Position numbers and translations under genes: made by a program. Positions 8,809 to 17,224 of a stretch of DNA of 64,000 bases are shown one piece after another; position 1 is the first letter of the stretch; every line of letters starts with the position of its first letter. The stretch spans positions 1 to 64,000 of the forward strand of contig NZ_AUAX01000029.1 in NCBI RefSeq assembly GCF_000428945.1, read 5' to 3'. This stretch comes from Hamadaea tsunoensis DSM 44101. Lineage in GTDB: Bacteria; Actinomycetota; Actinomycetes; Mycobacteriales; Micromonosporaceae. Below the pieces are notes generated by a model. That model ran no database searches. It saw only the letters and a program-made list of their open reading frames with translations, and was not told where the DNA came from.

Positions 8809-10007
8809 GGGAACTCCGCGGTCAACTGGGTCGGGCCGCCGGCCGGGCTGGCGACGATCAGGGTGCCGTCCAGCGCCTCGACGCGGCGGCGCAGCCCGTC
8901 GAGACCCGCCCCGGCGGGATCGGCTCCGCCGGCACCGTCGTCGCTGACGAGGACGCGTACGGGGCCGGGGATCGTGACGGTCACCGTGCAGGTCGTGGCG
9001 GCGGCGTGCTTCACCGCGTTGGCGAGGCCCTCGGCCACCACGAAGTAGGCCGCCGACTCCACCGCCGGGGGAAGGCGTACGGGCAGGTCGACGGTGATCT
9101 CGACGGGCATCGGGCAGTCGGCGGCCAGCGCGTTCAGGGCACCGTCCAGGCCCCGGTCGGTGAGGATGGGCGGGTGGATCCCGCGGACGAGGCGGCGCAG
9201 CTCGGCCAGCGCGGCGTCGAGCTGCCGGCGGGCGGTCGCCATGTCCTCGACGACCGGCACGCCGTCACGCGCCCGCCGCTCGGCGAGCGCCAGCGTCATG
9301 CCGGCGGCCACGATCCGCGCCTGCGCGCCGTCGTGCAGGTCACGCTCGATCCGGCGGAGCTCCGCGGCCTGCGCGTCCACCGCCCGCGCCCGCGTCTCGG
9401 CCAGCTGGCGGGCCCGCTGCACGAGCCGGCCGTGCTCCCCGGGGCCGAGCAGCGCGGCGGCGACCCGCGCCTGAGTGGCCGCCAGCCGGCGGACGAGCCA
9501 CAGGACCAGCGGCGCGGCCAGGAGACCGGCGGCGGTCAGGAGGAGTTCGCCGGGCAGCGTACCCATGGCTTGGCGGACAAGGGGATGCGCGCGCCGTTCG
9601 GGAACCGACCAGGCCCAGGCGGGCGCGAGGATCAGAGCGGCGGTCACCGCGGTCGCGACGGTCGCGGCGATCCCGAAGACGAGGCCCAGGGGGAACAGGA
9701 CGAGGAACCAGGCCATGTCCCGCCAGGTCGCGGGCTGCGCGGCGACCGCGGCCGCTCTTGCCCATCCTGATCCCGTCGTCGGCAGGTAGGGGTCCGGGAT
9801 TCTCTGTCGTAAAACCCACGCCGCGCGGTGGCGTTCGGCTGTGGCCAGGCGGCGGTCCAGCCAGGTCACGGCGAGGAACACCGGGGCGCCCAGCGCGGTG
9901 ACCGCGCCCACGGCCATCAGCAGGGAGGTGGCGAGCGTCCAGATCAGCCCCGCCCCGCCGGCGACCATGCTGGTCACCAGGTAGGCGAGGGCTTTCACGT
10001 TCCGCAT
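8796..10007 (-). CDS. Sensor histidine kinase, HisKA_3 type
   Basis: 403 residues with four or more predicted membrane helices in the first 190 residues (for example 10-45 and 95-135, then about 165-190), matching the putative-sensor region of actinobacterial NarL-type kinases. The dimerisation/phospho-acceptor motif IERDLHDGAQARIVA lies near residue 225, with the phosphorylated His inside it. The HATPase region follows with EGLANAVKHAAA and VSDDGAGGADPAGAGLDGLRRRV. Start MRNVKAL has GGGAGA about 9 bases upstream. It partners the overlapping response regulator. The membrane location suggests that it senses envelope or drug stress, but no ligand domain is visible. Confidence 0.92.
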   Translation of the reverse strand: MRNVKALAYLVTSMVAGGAGLIWTLATSLLMAVGAVTALGAPVFLAVTWLDRRLATAERHRAAWVLRQRIPDPYLPTTGSGWARAAAVAAQPATWRDMAWFLVLFPLGLVFGIAATVATAVTAALILAPAWAWSVPERRAHPLVRQAMGTLPGELLLTAAGLLAAPLVLWLVRRLAATQARVAAALLGPGEHGRLVQRARQLAETRARAVDAQAAELRRIERDLHDGAQARIVAAGMTLALAERRARDGVPVVEDMATARRQLDAALAELRRLVRGIHPPILTDRGLDGALNALAADCPMPVEITVDLPVRLPPAVESAAYFVVAEGLANAVKHAAATTCTVTVTIPGPVRVLVSDDGAGGADPAGAGLDGLRRRVEALDGTLIVASPAGGPTQLTAEFPCAS

Positions 10008-10174
10008 CGGCCGAAGTCTCCCACAGTCCCATTCAAGATCAAATCCAGCTTCTCGCTTCCGCGCCGTCGCTCTTCCGCTTCCATCCGGGAATACGCGTTG
10101 CGGCGCCGACGGCTCCCGGGGACACCTCCGATACCGGGCGATCGAGCTGTCTCTGTCGAGTGGTCCGCCGCGGG

Positions 10175-10320
10175 TGATCGTTTACCGCTATTACGGCATT
10201 CCGTGGCGCATGACCGTGATCAAATACCGTCTATCCGGCAGGGGAGCGCTCTCCTGCCGAAATGACGGTATTTGATCAAGGAGATCGGTATCGCGGTGCC
10301 GAAATAGCGGTACTTGATCA
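10175..10320. repeat. Family A intergenic element, copy A1 (146 bp)
   Basis: Four 24-bp units: 10175-10198 and 10217-10240 forward, then 10255-10278 and 10297-10320 reversed, with spacers of 18, 14 and 18 bp. Unit consensus is TGATCAAATACCG-N6-CGGCA; its CCG-N6-CGG core is itself a dyad. The two inner units and the central GGGAGCGCTC form one long imperfect palindrome of about 62 bp. It lies between the ABC permease stop and the histidine-kinase start. The same layout recurs at 34649-34794 and 56915-57060. No target-site duplication is obvious. The flanks 10008-10174 and 10321-10371 show nothing else recognisable. Confidence 0.95.
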
Positions 10321-10371
10321 AGGTGGTCGGGCTGGCGACCGGGCTGGACTTCTCCACGTCATCAAGGACAC

Positions 10372-12780
10372 TCACACGTCTGATCTGTCGCTGGGGCGCA
10401 GGATCCAGTGGAAGGGGAGGGTGCCGGCCAGCAGGCCGAGTACGCCGATGCCCGCGAGCAGGCCGAAGTACCGCGACGGGCTGACGACGAGGCGGAGCAG
10501 GCCGTCCTGGGCGGTGCTGAATGCGGCCACCACGATCGACGTGACGACGACGCCGAGCAGCAGACCCGCCGCCACGGCGACGAATGCCTCCCGGGCGCCC
10601 ATGCGGCGTAGCTGGCGCGGGGTGGCGCCGAGCAGGCGGAGCTGGGCGAACTGCGGGCGGCGGGCCGCGGCCGCGACGGCGAAGGTGTTGACGACGGCGA
10701 TCGCGGTGAAGCCGAGCGACACGGCGATCATGATTTCCCAGGCGCCCTGCTGTTCGTCGGCGTCGCCGGGGGTGACCGCCTGGGCGGGACGGATGTGCAT
10801 GCCGGGGACGGTCTGGTGGCCGCCCAGCGCGATCCGGGTGACCACGCCCCGCGGGTCGTGGGCGGCGACCAGGCCGGCCGGGGCGAGGAGGTCGCCGAGG
10901 CCGCGGGAGCGCTCGAAGACGCCGGTGAGGGTGAGGTCGGTGGCGTAGCCGTCGGGGAACCAGACGTGCACGGTGTCGCCGAGGTGCCAGCCGCGGGCCC
11001 GGACCAGGTACGCGCTGGCGGCCAGCCCGCCGGTGTCCCCGGTCAGCCCGAGGTCGAGGACCGGCCGGTCCCCGTTCCGGATCCCGTAGGCGGCGTAGTC
11101 CTCCGGTTTGCCGCCCTCGTCGACGATGAGCCGGGTCGGGAGCAGGGCCGTGTAGTCGCCGGTCACTTTCTCTACATCGGACAGTGGCAGGGCGCCGGCC
11201 GCCACCCCCACCGCGGAAACGGTGCGCAGCCGTTCCTGGTCGGCCGCGAGCTCGGCGCTGAGGCGGCCGTTGAGCAGCATCGGCGCGTTGATGGCGAACA
11301 TCAGCGCGAGCGGTACGGCGACGGCGGTGACGCGGCGGTTCTCGGCGCGGCTGAACGCCCCGGCGAGCCAGCCGGTGATCCCGGTCGCGGCGGCGAGCCG
11401 GCTGAGCAGGCCGCCGACCAGGGCGACCAGCAGCGGTCCGGCCGCGGCGACGGCGGTCAGCAGGAGGGCGCTGGAGATGAACGTCATGCCCATCCCGAAC
11501 GGGCCGTCGAGCGGCACCACGGCCAGGATGACGATCGCCCCGGCGGTGGCGACGAGCGCGATCAGCGTACGCGGGAGTCCACCGGTCCGGCCTTCCGCGA
11601 GGGTCTCCTGCAGCGCCTGGGCCGGGGCGATCCGGATCGCGCGGCGGGCGGCCAGCCGGGCGCTGAGCTGCGCCATCAGGAGCACCACGGCGGCCGCGGC
11701 CAGCAGGACGGCGACGTCGACGCGTACGGAGAACTGCTCGGGGACGGCGCCGAGGGTCCGGAAGCGGGCGGCGATCACCTCGGCGGTCACGACCGCGAGC
11801 GGCGTACCGGCGACGGCGGCCACGGCGGTGACGAGCAGGGTCTCGGCGCTCAGCAGCCGGCCGAGCTGGCGCGGGGTCGCCCCGGCCGCCCGCAGCAGGG
11901 CCAGTTCGCGCAGGCGCTGGCGGATGGCGAGGGACACCGTGCCGGTCAGGACGAAGACGGTCGCGAACGCGGTGATGCCGATGACGAAGCCGAAGATGGA
12001 GATGGCCGCGATGTAGTCCGGTACGGCCGACGGCAGGTCGGCGTCCACCTTGTCGGGTCCGGTGTAGACGGTCGAGACGCCGAGCATTTGTCGGGCCGCC
12101 GTCGCTACGGCCGCGGGGTCGGCCGCCGTCAACGCGTACGCGGTCGGGCCGGTGAGCCCCGAGACGGCGGCGGCCTGCCCGTCGGCGACGAAGACGGCGG
12201 ACTGCTCGTCGAGCCGCTGGGCCACGGTCCCGGACACGGTCAGTTCGCGCACCCCGGTACGCGTGACGAGCCTGACCCGGTCGCCGGGGCGCAGGCCGAG
12301 AGACGGGTCGGCGGCCAGCTCGCCCGGTCCCGGCGCGGTCCCGGCGGCCAGGGTGAACGGCAGCAGGGCGGCCGAGGACCAGCCGTGGGCGACGGGGGTG
12401 CCGATCGGCGTACCGTCCAATGTGGTCAAGGTGACGGGGAAGCTGTAGTCGGCGACGACGCTGCCGACCCCGGGCAGGCCGGCGAGCTGGGCGGCCCACG
12501 CGGCCGGCAGCGGCGGCGCGCCCGCGAGCCGCTCGGTCTTGGTCTTGCTCTTCGTCTTGCCCTTGCCCTTGTCCTTCGTGGTGGTGAGGCTGACCGTGCG
12601 GTCGCCGCCGACCACGACGGCGGCGGCGTCGAAGCGGTGCGTGGTGGGCCGGGCGGTGAGGACGGAGAACAGCAGCAGCGCGGCGCCGCCGAGGAGGGCG
12701 GCGGCGAGCACGGCGGCCAGGAACGTGCCGGCGAAGGCGGCCCGGCGGCTGCGCAGGCCGGCCAGAGCGAGGCGGATCAT
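10372..12780 (-). CDS. ABC transporter permease, FtsX/MacB type (two FtsX domains)
   Basis: 802 residues, ATG start overlapping the ATPase stop (ATGA). One membrane helix near the N-terminus (residues 15-40) is followed by a large external domain containing a short Lys-rich stretch (DKGKGKTKSKTK). A first FtsX core of several helices lies at about 260-420 (LRELALLRAAGATPRQLGRLL), then another external domain. A second FtsX core closes the protein (FAQLRLLGATPRQLRRMGAREA). The duplicated L-R-x-x-GATPRQ motif is the mark of the family. Such permeases export peptides or lipophilic drugs, or act as mechanotransmitters, with the adjacent ATPase. Substrate is unknown; the downstream two-component genes suggest inducible expression. 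Confidence 0.93.
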   Translation of the reverse strand: MIRLALAGLRSRRAAFAGTFLAAVLAAALLGGAALLLFSVLTARPTTHRFDAAAVVVGGDRTVSLTTTKDKGKGKTKSKTKTERLAGAPPLPAAWAAQLAGLPGVGSVVADYSFPVTLTTLDGTPIGTPVAHGWSSAALLPFTLAAGTAPGPGELAADPSLGLRPGDRVRLVTRTGVRELTVSGTVAQRLDEQSAVFVADGQAAAVSGLTGPTAYALTAADPAAVATAARQMLGVSTVYTGPDKVDADLPSAVPDYIAAISIFGFVIGITAFATVFVLTGTVSLAIRQRLRELALLRAAGATPRQLGRLLSAETLLVTAVAAVAGTPLAVVTAEVIAARFRTLGAVPEQFSVRVDVAVLLAAAAVVLLMAQLSARLAARRAIRIAPAQALQETLAEGRTGGLPRTLIALVATAGAIVILAVVPLDGPFGMGMTFISSALLLTAVAAAGPLLVALVGGLLSRLAAATGITGWLAGAFSRAENRRVTAVAVPLALMFAINAPMLLNGRLSAELAADQERLRTVSAVGVAAGALPLSDVEKVTGDYTALLPTRLIVDEGGKPEDYAAYGIRNGDRPVLDLGLTGDTGGLAASAYLVRARGWHLGDTVHVWFPDGYATDLTLTGVFERSRGLGDLLAPAGLVAAHDPRGVVTRIALGGHQTVPGMHIRPAQAVTPGDADEQQGAWEIMIAVSLGFTAIAVVNTFAVAAAARRPQFAQLRLLGATPRQLRRMGAREAFVAVAAGLLLGVVVTSIVVAAFSTAQDGLLRLVVSPSRYFGLLAGIGVLGLLAGTLPFHWILRPSDRSDV

Positions 12781-13526
12781 CGCTTCGTCACCGCCATCAT
12801 GTGCTCGGCGACCTGCTCGGCGGTGGGCGCGGCGAGATCGCGGACGATCCGGCCGTCGGCGAGGATCACGACGCGGTCGGCCCACGCGGCGGCGGCCGGA
12901 TCGTGGGTCACCATGACGACGGCCGTCGCGAACTCGTCGACCGCGCGCCGCAACAGCGCCAGCACCTCCTTGCCGGACTGGATGTCCAGGGCGCCCGTCG
13001 GCTCGTCCGCGAAGATCACCGCGGGCCGGCCGGCCAGGGCGCGCGCCAGCGCCACGCGCTGGCGCTGGCCACCCGACAGCTGCGCCGGGCGGGCCTTCTC
13101 CCGCCCGCCCAGGCCCACGGCACCGAGCACCTCCCGGGCGTACGCGCGGTCGGCCCGGGTCCCGGCCAGCCGCTGCGGCAGCAGCACGTTCTCCTCGACC
13201 GTCAGCGCGTCGATCAGGTTGTACGCCTGGAAGACGAACCCGGCCCGCGTACGCCGCTCGACGGTCAGCCGCGGCTCGCGGACGGTCCCGAGGTCGAGGC
13301 CGGCCAGCACGACCCGGCCGGAGTCCGCCCGGTCCAGCCCGGCGGCGCACTGCAGCAGCGTGGACTTGCCGGAACCGGAGGGGCCCATGACGGCGGTGAA
13401 CGAGGCGGACCCTACGGACAGGGAGACGCCGTCGAGCGCGACGGTCGTGGTGTCCCCGGACCGGTACGCGCGGCGTACGTCGGCCAGCTCCACGACGGGG
13501 GCGGAAGTGATCATGCGAATGATCAT
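12777..13526 (-). CDS. ABC transporter ATP-binding protein (LolD/MacB-like)
   Basis: 249 residues from MIIRMITSAP (ATG 13526; the second Met at 13514 is an alternative). Walker A GPSGSGKSTLL, Q-loop VFQAYNLID, signature LSGGQRQRVALARAL, Walker B VIFADEPTGALD and H-loop VMVTHDPAAA are all present, so it should be an active ATPase. It pairs with the overlapping FtsX-type permease. The start region lies in an inverted repeat (TGATCAT-N4-ATGATCA, 13508-13525) that could mask or set the initiation site. A perfect 24-bp palindrome sits 44 bp upstream. Confidence 0.95.
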   Translation of the reverse strand: MIIRMITSAPVVELADVRRAYRSGDTTTVALDGVSLSVGSASFTAVMGPSGSGKSTLLQCAAGLDRADSGRVVLAGLDLGTVREPRLTVERRTRAGFVFQAYNLIDALTVEENVLLPQRLAGTRADRAYAREVLGAVGLGGREKARPAQLSGGQRQRVALARALAGRPAVIFADEPTGALDIQSGKEVLALLRRAVDEFATAVVMVTHDPAAAAWADRVVILADGRIVRDLAAPTAEQVAEHMMAVTKR

Positions 13527-13569
13527 GGTCGAGCGGGCCGCTCCAGCCCACCCGGTTTCCTCGGATCTT

Positions 13570-13593
13570 CGGGGTATGGCCGGCCATACCCCG
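13570..13593. promoter_or_regulatory. Perfect 24-bp palindrome, candidate operator
   Basis: Half-site CGGGGTATGGCC repeated exactly in reverse, centred at 13581/13582, between the divergent ABC transporter operon and dedA. CCTCGG (13559-13564) and CCGAGG (13601-13606) form an outer, nearly concentric pair. Position between divergent starts argues for a protein-binding site rather than a terminator. Confidence 0.6.
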
Positions 13594-13632
13594 GACCCGG
13601 CCGAGGCATGATGGGCGGATGGTGAACCGCGG

Positions 13633-14250
13633 ATGAGCGGACTGGTCGACCGCATCACGAGCCTGCCCGCGATCTGGGTCTACCTCGTCGTGGCGCTGGT
13701 CGTGTTCGCCGAGGACGCGATCTTCGTCGGCTTCCTGCTGCCCGGCGAGACGGCGGCCGTCCTCGGCGGGGTCACGGCGAGCACCGGGCACACGAACGTG
13801 GCCGTGCTGCTGTTCGTGGTGGCCGCCGCGGCGATCCTCGGCGACACCGTCGGCTACGAGATCGGCGTCCGGTACGGCGTACGGGTGCTGCGGAGCCGGG
13901 TGCTCGAACGGCGCCGGGACCGCGTCGAGGCCGCCCAGAGGCTCCTCGCCCGCCGCGGCGGTCCGGCCGTGTTCCTGGCCCGGTTCATCGCGTTCTTCCG
14001 GGCGACCATGCCGTTCCTGGCCGGCAGCGCGCGGATGCCGTACCGGACGTTCCTCGCGTACAACGCCGCGGGCGGGATCGTGTGGGGGACCGCCGTCGTC
14101 CTCATCGGGTATCTTGCGGGGGCGGCGTACCAGCGGGTCGCGGCGCGCTTCGGGGAGATCTCGGCGCTCGTGGTCGCGACGGTCGCGGTCGTCGCGCTGA
14201 TCGTCTACGTCGTCCGGCGCCGTCGCCGGGAACGGGACCCGAACCCGTAG
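13633..14250 (+). CDS. DedA/SNARE-associated (VTT domain) membrane protein
   Basis: 205 residues with about five membrane segments. DedA hallmarks are visible: FAEDAIFVGFLLPGET near residue 25 and the amphipathic motif FLARFIAFFRATMPFLAGSARMPY near 115, followed by FLAYNAAGGIVWG. DedA proteins are linked to lipid-carrier and membrane homeostasis (undecaprenyl-phosphate or phosphatidylethanolamine flipping in some members). The C-terminus is Arg-rich. The stop is 11 bases before the antiporter TTG start, so the two genes form one transcript. Confidence 0.92.
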   Translation: MSGLVDRITSLPAIWVYLVVALVVFAEDAIFVGFLLPGETAAVLGGVTASTGHTNVAVLLFVVAAAAILGDTVGYEIGVRYGVRVLRSRVLERRRDRVEAAQRLLARRGGPAVFLARFIAFFRATMPFLAGSARMPYRTFLAYNAAGGIVWGTAVVLIGYLAGAAYQRVAARFGEISALVVATVAVVALIVYVVRRRRRERDPNP

Positions 14251-14261
14251 GTGGTGCCCCT

Positions 14262-15845
14262 TTGCTCGGCCTCGAACTCGTCGTCATCATCGGCGTCGCC
14301 CTGCTCGTCTGCGGGCTGCTCGCCGAGCGGCTGCGCATAGCCACACCGGTGCTGCTGCTCGCCTGCGGGGTCCTGCTGGGCTTCGTGCCGGCGCTGCGGG
14401 CGGTGAGCCTGCCGCCCGAGGTGGTGCTGCTGCTGTTCCTGCCCGTGCTGCTGTACTGGGAGAGCCTCACCACGTCGCTGCGCGAGATCCGGTCCAACCT
14501 GCGGGTCATCGTCCTGCTGAGCACCCTGCTGGTGATCGCGACCGCGGCCGGTGTCGCGGCCGTGGCGCACCTGCTCGGCATGCCGTGGGCCCCCGCCTGG
14601 GTCCTCGGCGCCGCCGTCGCGCCCACCGACGCCACCGCCGTCTCGGTGCTGGCCCGCGCGCTGCCTCGGCGGCAGGTCACGGTGCTGCGGGCCGAGAGCC
14701 TCGTCAACGACGGCACGGCCCTGGTCATCTACGGGCTCGCCGTCGGCATCACGGTCGGCGCCGAGCACCTGACGCCGCTGCACGTCAGCTGGCTCTTCCT
14801 GCTCGCGTACGCCGGGGGAGCGGTGGCCGGCCTGGCGGTCGGGTGGGCGTCGGCGGCCGCCCGGCGGGTGGTGGACGACCGGCTGCTGGGCAACGTGGTG
14901 ACGATCCTGACCCCGTTCACCGCGTTCCTGCTGGCCGAGCTGATCCACGCGTCCGGCGTCCTGGCGGTGGTGATCGCCGGGCTCTACCTGAGCCAGGCCG
15001 GGCCGCGGGTGATCCGGGCGGAGTCGCGCCAGCAGTCCGAGGCGTTCTGGTCGATCACGACCTTCCTGCTCAACGGTACGCTGTTCGTCCTCATCGGACT
15101 CCAGGTGCAGGCGGCCGTGCGCGCCGAGGACGGCAAGGCGTTCACCGACGGGCTGATCGCGGTGGCCGCCGTCGCCGCGACGGTGATCGGCGTACGCTTC
15201 CTCTGGCTGTTCACGACCCCGTACGTGCTGCGCGCGATCGACCGGCGGCCGCAGCAGCGGTTGCGCCGCATCGGCCCGAAGGCGCGGGTGGTGAGCGGGT
15301 TCTCCGGCTTCCGCGGCGCGGTGTCGCTGGCGGCCGCGCTCGCGGTGCCGCGCCTGCTCGACGACGGGCAGCCGTTCCCGCACCGCGAGACCATCGTGTT
15401 CGTGACGACCGGTGTCATCGTGATCACCTTGGCCCAGGCGCTGATCCTGCCCAGGGTCGTGCGCTGGGCCGCCCTCCCGCAGGACGACTCGGTGGCGCAG
15501 GAGCGCCACCGGGCCGAGATCCAGGCGACCGAGGAGGCGCTGGCGGCGATGCCGCAACTGGCCGACGACCTGCTGACCGACGACAAGGTGCTCGACCGGC
15601 TGCGGCACGAGTACGAGAAGCACCTGCGGATCCTGCGGGCCGGTGACGCCGACGCGGACGACAAGCCGGCGCTGCGCTACGACGAGCAGTACACCGAGCT
15701 CAAGCTGGCCGTGCTGGCCCGCAAGCGGGCGACCGTCGTGCGGCTGCGCGACGAGGGCAGCATCGACGACATCGTGCTGCGCCACATCCAGACCCGCCTG
15801 GACATCGAAGAGGTACGCCTCACCCGTCACGAGGCGATCGACTGA
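14262..15845 (+). CDS. Na+/H+ antiporter, CPA1/NhaP-type
   Basis: 527 residues from a TTG start at 14262, chosen because no ATG or GTG is suitably placed, GTAGGTGG lies just upstream and the protein begins with its first membrane helix there (LLGLELVVIIGVALL). About twelve helices span residues 1-410, with VAPTDATAVSVLARALP and AESLVNDGTALVIYG, the ion-binding Asp-containing motifs of cation:proton antiporters. A charged cytoplasmic tail of about 110 residues (DDLLTDDKVLDRLRHEYEKHL) is typical of actinobacterial members and probably regulatory. Likely role is sodium and pH homeostasis. The last 26 bp overlap the convergent DUF952 gene. Confidence 0.92.
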   Translation: MLGLELVVIIGVALLVCGLLAERLRIATPVLLLACGVLLGFVPALRAVSLPPEVVLLLFLPVLLYWESLTTSLREIRSNLRVIVLLSTLLVIATAAGVAAVAHLLGMPWAPAWVLGAAVAPTDATAVSVLARALPRRQVTVLRAESLVNDGTALVIYGLAVGITVGAEHLTPLHVSWLFLLAYAGGAVAGLAVGWASAAARRVVDDRLLGNVVTILTPFTAFLLAELIHASGVLAVVIAGLYLSQAGPRVIRAESRQQSEAFWSITTFLLNGTLFVLIGLQVQAAVRAEDGKAFTDGLIAVAAVAATVIGVRFLWLFTTPYVLRAIDRRPQQRLRRIGPKARVVSGFSGFRGAVSLAAALAVPRLLDDGQPFPHRETIVFVTTGVIVITLAQALILPRVVRWAALPQDDSVAQERHRAEIQATEEALAAMPQLADDLLTDDKVLDRLRHEYEKHLRILRAGDADADDKPALRYDEQYTELKLAVLARKRATVVRLRDEGSIDDIVLRHIQTRLDIEEVRLTRHEAID

Positions 15846-16155
15846 GCGCGTCCTCCACAGTGGACGGCGTGGCGGGTCCCGACCACTCGATCGCCTCGGC
15901 GGTCAGCGGGCCGAAGACGTGCGGGAAGACGCCGTCGGAGGCCTGCTCCCAGCGTACGGGGAGGCGGTCGGCGGCCAGTGCGACGAGCACGATCGCGGGC
16001 GCGTCGGCGAAGAACCGGCGGGCGGTCCTCGCCACCTGGTCGCGGCCGGAGCAGTGGACGAAACCGCTGTCGTGGTCGAACGGCGAGCCGTCGAACCGGC
16101 CCGCGGCCTGGAACTCCGCCCACTCCTCGGGCAGCAGGATCTTGTAGATCAGCAT
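15820..16155 (-). CDS. DUF952 family protein
   Basis: 111 residues, the standard size of DUF952. Motifs: IYKILLPEEWAEFQAAG at the N-terminus, SPFDHDSGFVHCSGRDQVARTA in the middle, and FPHVFGPLTAEAI toward the end. The conserved H, C and S of FVHCS are present. It is a small cytoplasmic protein of unknown biochemical role. Its 3' end overlaps the antiporter gene tail to tail. Confidence 0.9.
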   Translation of the reverse strand: MLIYKILLPEEWAEFQAAGRFDGSPFDHDSGFVHCSGRDQVARTARRFFADAPAIVLVALAADRLPVRWEQASDGVFPHVFGPLTAEAIEWSGPATPSTVEDALSRSPRDG

Positions 16156-16230
16156 GGCCTCCAGGATGCCATGCGCCGTCGCTCAGGGGTCTTGCTTCTT
16201 ATTGCTACATGAGTAGAGTTAAGGACTGTG

Positions 16231-17154
16231 ATGCGGATCCTGGAAGCCTTCGCCCTGCTCGGCGCCCTGGCCATTCTGATCGCGGCTCTGCTGCGCCGCC
16301 GCCGGGTCCCCGGATCCGCCGCCGCGCCGGCAGCCGACGCGCCGGCCCGGCTGCTGGCCTGGGTCACCGGCTTCCTGCCCGAGCACCGGGCGGACTGGGG
16401 GCAGGCGATGCTCGGCGAGCTGGAGCAGTCGCCGTCACGCGCGAGGCGTTGGCGCTTCGCCGTGGGCTGCCTCGTCGCCGTCGCGCTCCTGCCCGCCCGG
16501 CAGGCCGACACCGGCCGGCTGGTGACCGTCCTCGTGCCGGCCGCCGCGGCGGGCTGCGTCGGACTGGTCGCCTACGGTCTGGTGCGCTATCCGGCCATCC
16601 TCGACGGGGGTGGCGGCCTGCCCGCGCTGGCCGTGTTCGCCGTCCTCGTCGCCGGCATGGCGATGCTCGCGCTCCTGCTCGTCCGCCGGGGCGCGGCGGC
16701 GGGCTTCGCGCTGGCGGGCGGCCTGGGCACCGCGGCGGTGTGGATCGTCTTCGGCTACACCGCCGTCACCTACGCCCAGGCGCGGCCGGCTCTTTCGCTG
16801 CTGCTCCTCGCCCTGCCGCTCGCGCCGCTGACCGTCGGCTGGGCGGCCGTCCGCAAGGGCCGCACGGGTGCCGCGGGGCGGCGGGCCGCGCTGCTGTCAG
16901 CCCTGATCGCCGGACTGGTGCTCTTCCTCGCGCTGGCCGGTGGCGCGCTGCTGACCGCCGGCGGCCCCTACGACGCCGGGCAGATCCGCGACTTTTCCAC
17001 CAGCCGATTCCCCGACATCGCAAGCTATGCGGTCAACGACGACCTCGGCACCGCCATGTCGCTGCTCCTGCTCGCCTCAACCGTCACCGCGGTGCTCGGG
17101 TGCACCGCGGCCACCATCGCCGCCCGGCTGCGGCGTACCGGTTCATCCGCGTAG
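16231..17154 (+). CDS. Polytopic membrane protein of unknown function
   Basis: 307 residues. AAGGA at 16221-16225 favours the ATG at 16231; a GTG directly before it is the alternative. One helix at residues 2-22, then EHRADWGQAMLGELEQ, a W-x-x-AM-x-x-EL element found in actinobacterial membrane proteins often paired with PadR regulators. About seven more hydrophobic helices run to the end. No PadR gene is next to it here. No transporter or enzyme motif was recognised. Confidence 0.75.
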   Translation: MRILEAFALLGALAILIAALLRRRRVPGSAAAPAADAPARLLAWVTGFLPEHRADWGQAMLGELEQSPSRARRWRFAVGCLVAVALLPARQADTGRLVTVLVPAAAAGCVGLVAYGLVRYPAILDGGGGLPALAVFAVLVAGMAMLALLLVRRGAAAGFALAGGLGTAAVWIVFGYTAVTYAQARPALSLLLLALPLAPLTVGWAAVRKGRTGAAGRRAALLSALIAGLVLFLALAGGALLTAGGPYDAGQIRDFSTSRFPDIASYAVNDDLGTAMSLLLLASTVTAVLGCTAATIAARLRRTGSSA

Positions 17155-17163
17155 TCACCTCGG

Positions 17164-17172
17164 TTATCCACA
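17164..17172 (+). other. Isolated DnaA-box match
   Basis: TTATCCACA, an exact match to the classical DnaA-box consensus, in the 70-bp gap before the lipoprotein gene. Only one copy was noticed here, so it is not an origin; it may be coincidental or a titration/regulatory site. Confidence 0.3.
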
Positions 17173-17224
17173 GGGCGAAGCGGCGCCATGATCCGATGTC
17201 GGCCGACGTGGATATGCTGCGAAC

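Noticed and set aside
10160-10400. Short peptides readable across element A copies (for example MTVFDQGDRYRG)
   Set aside because: They arise from the repeat units in several frames, differ between copies and lack ribosome sites; the conservation is in DNA spacing, not protein.
10795-13611. A 938-codon plus-strand frame opposite the ABC transporter
   Set aside because: Composition is Gly/Arg/Gln/Asp-rich shadow coding; the minus frames carry complete Walker, signature and FtsX motifs.
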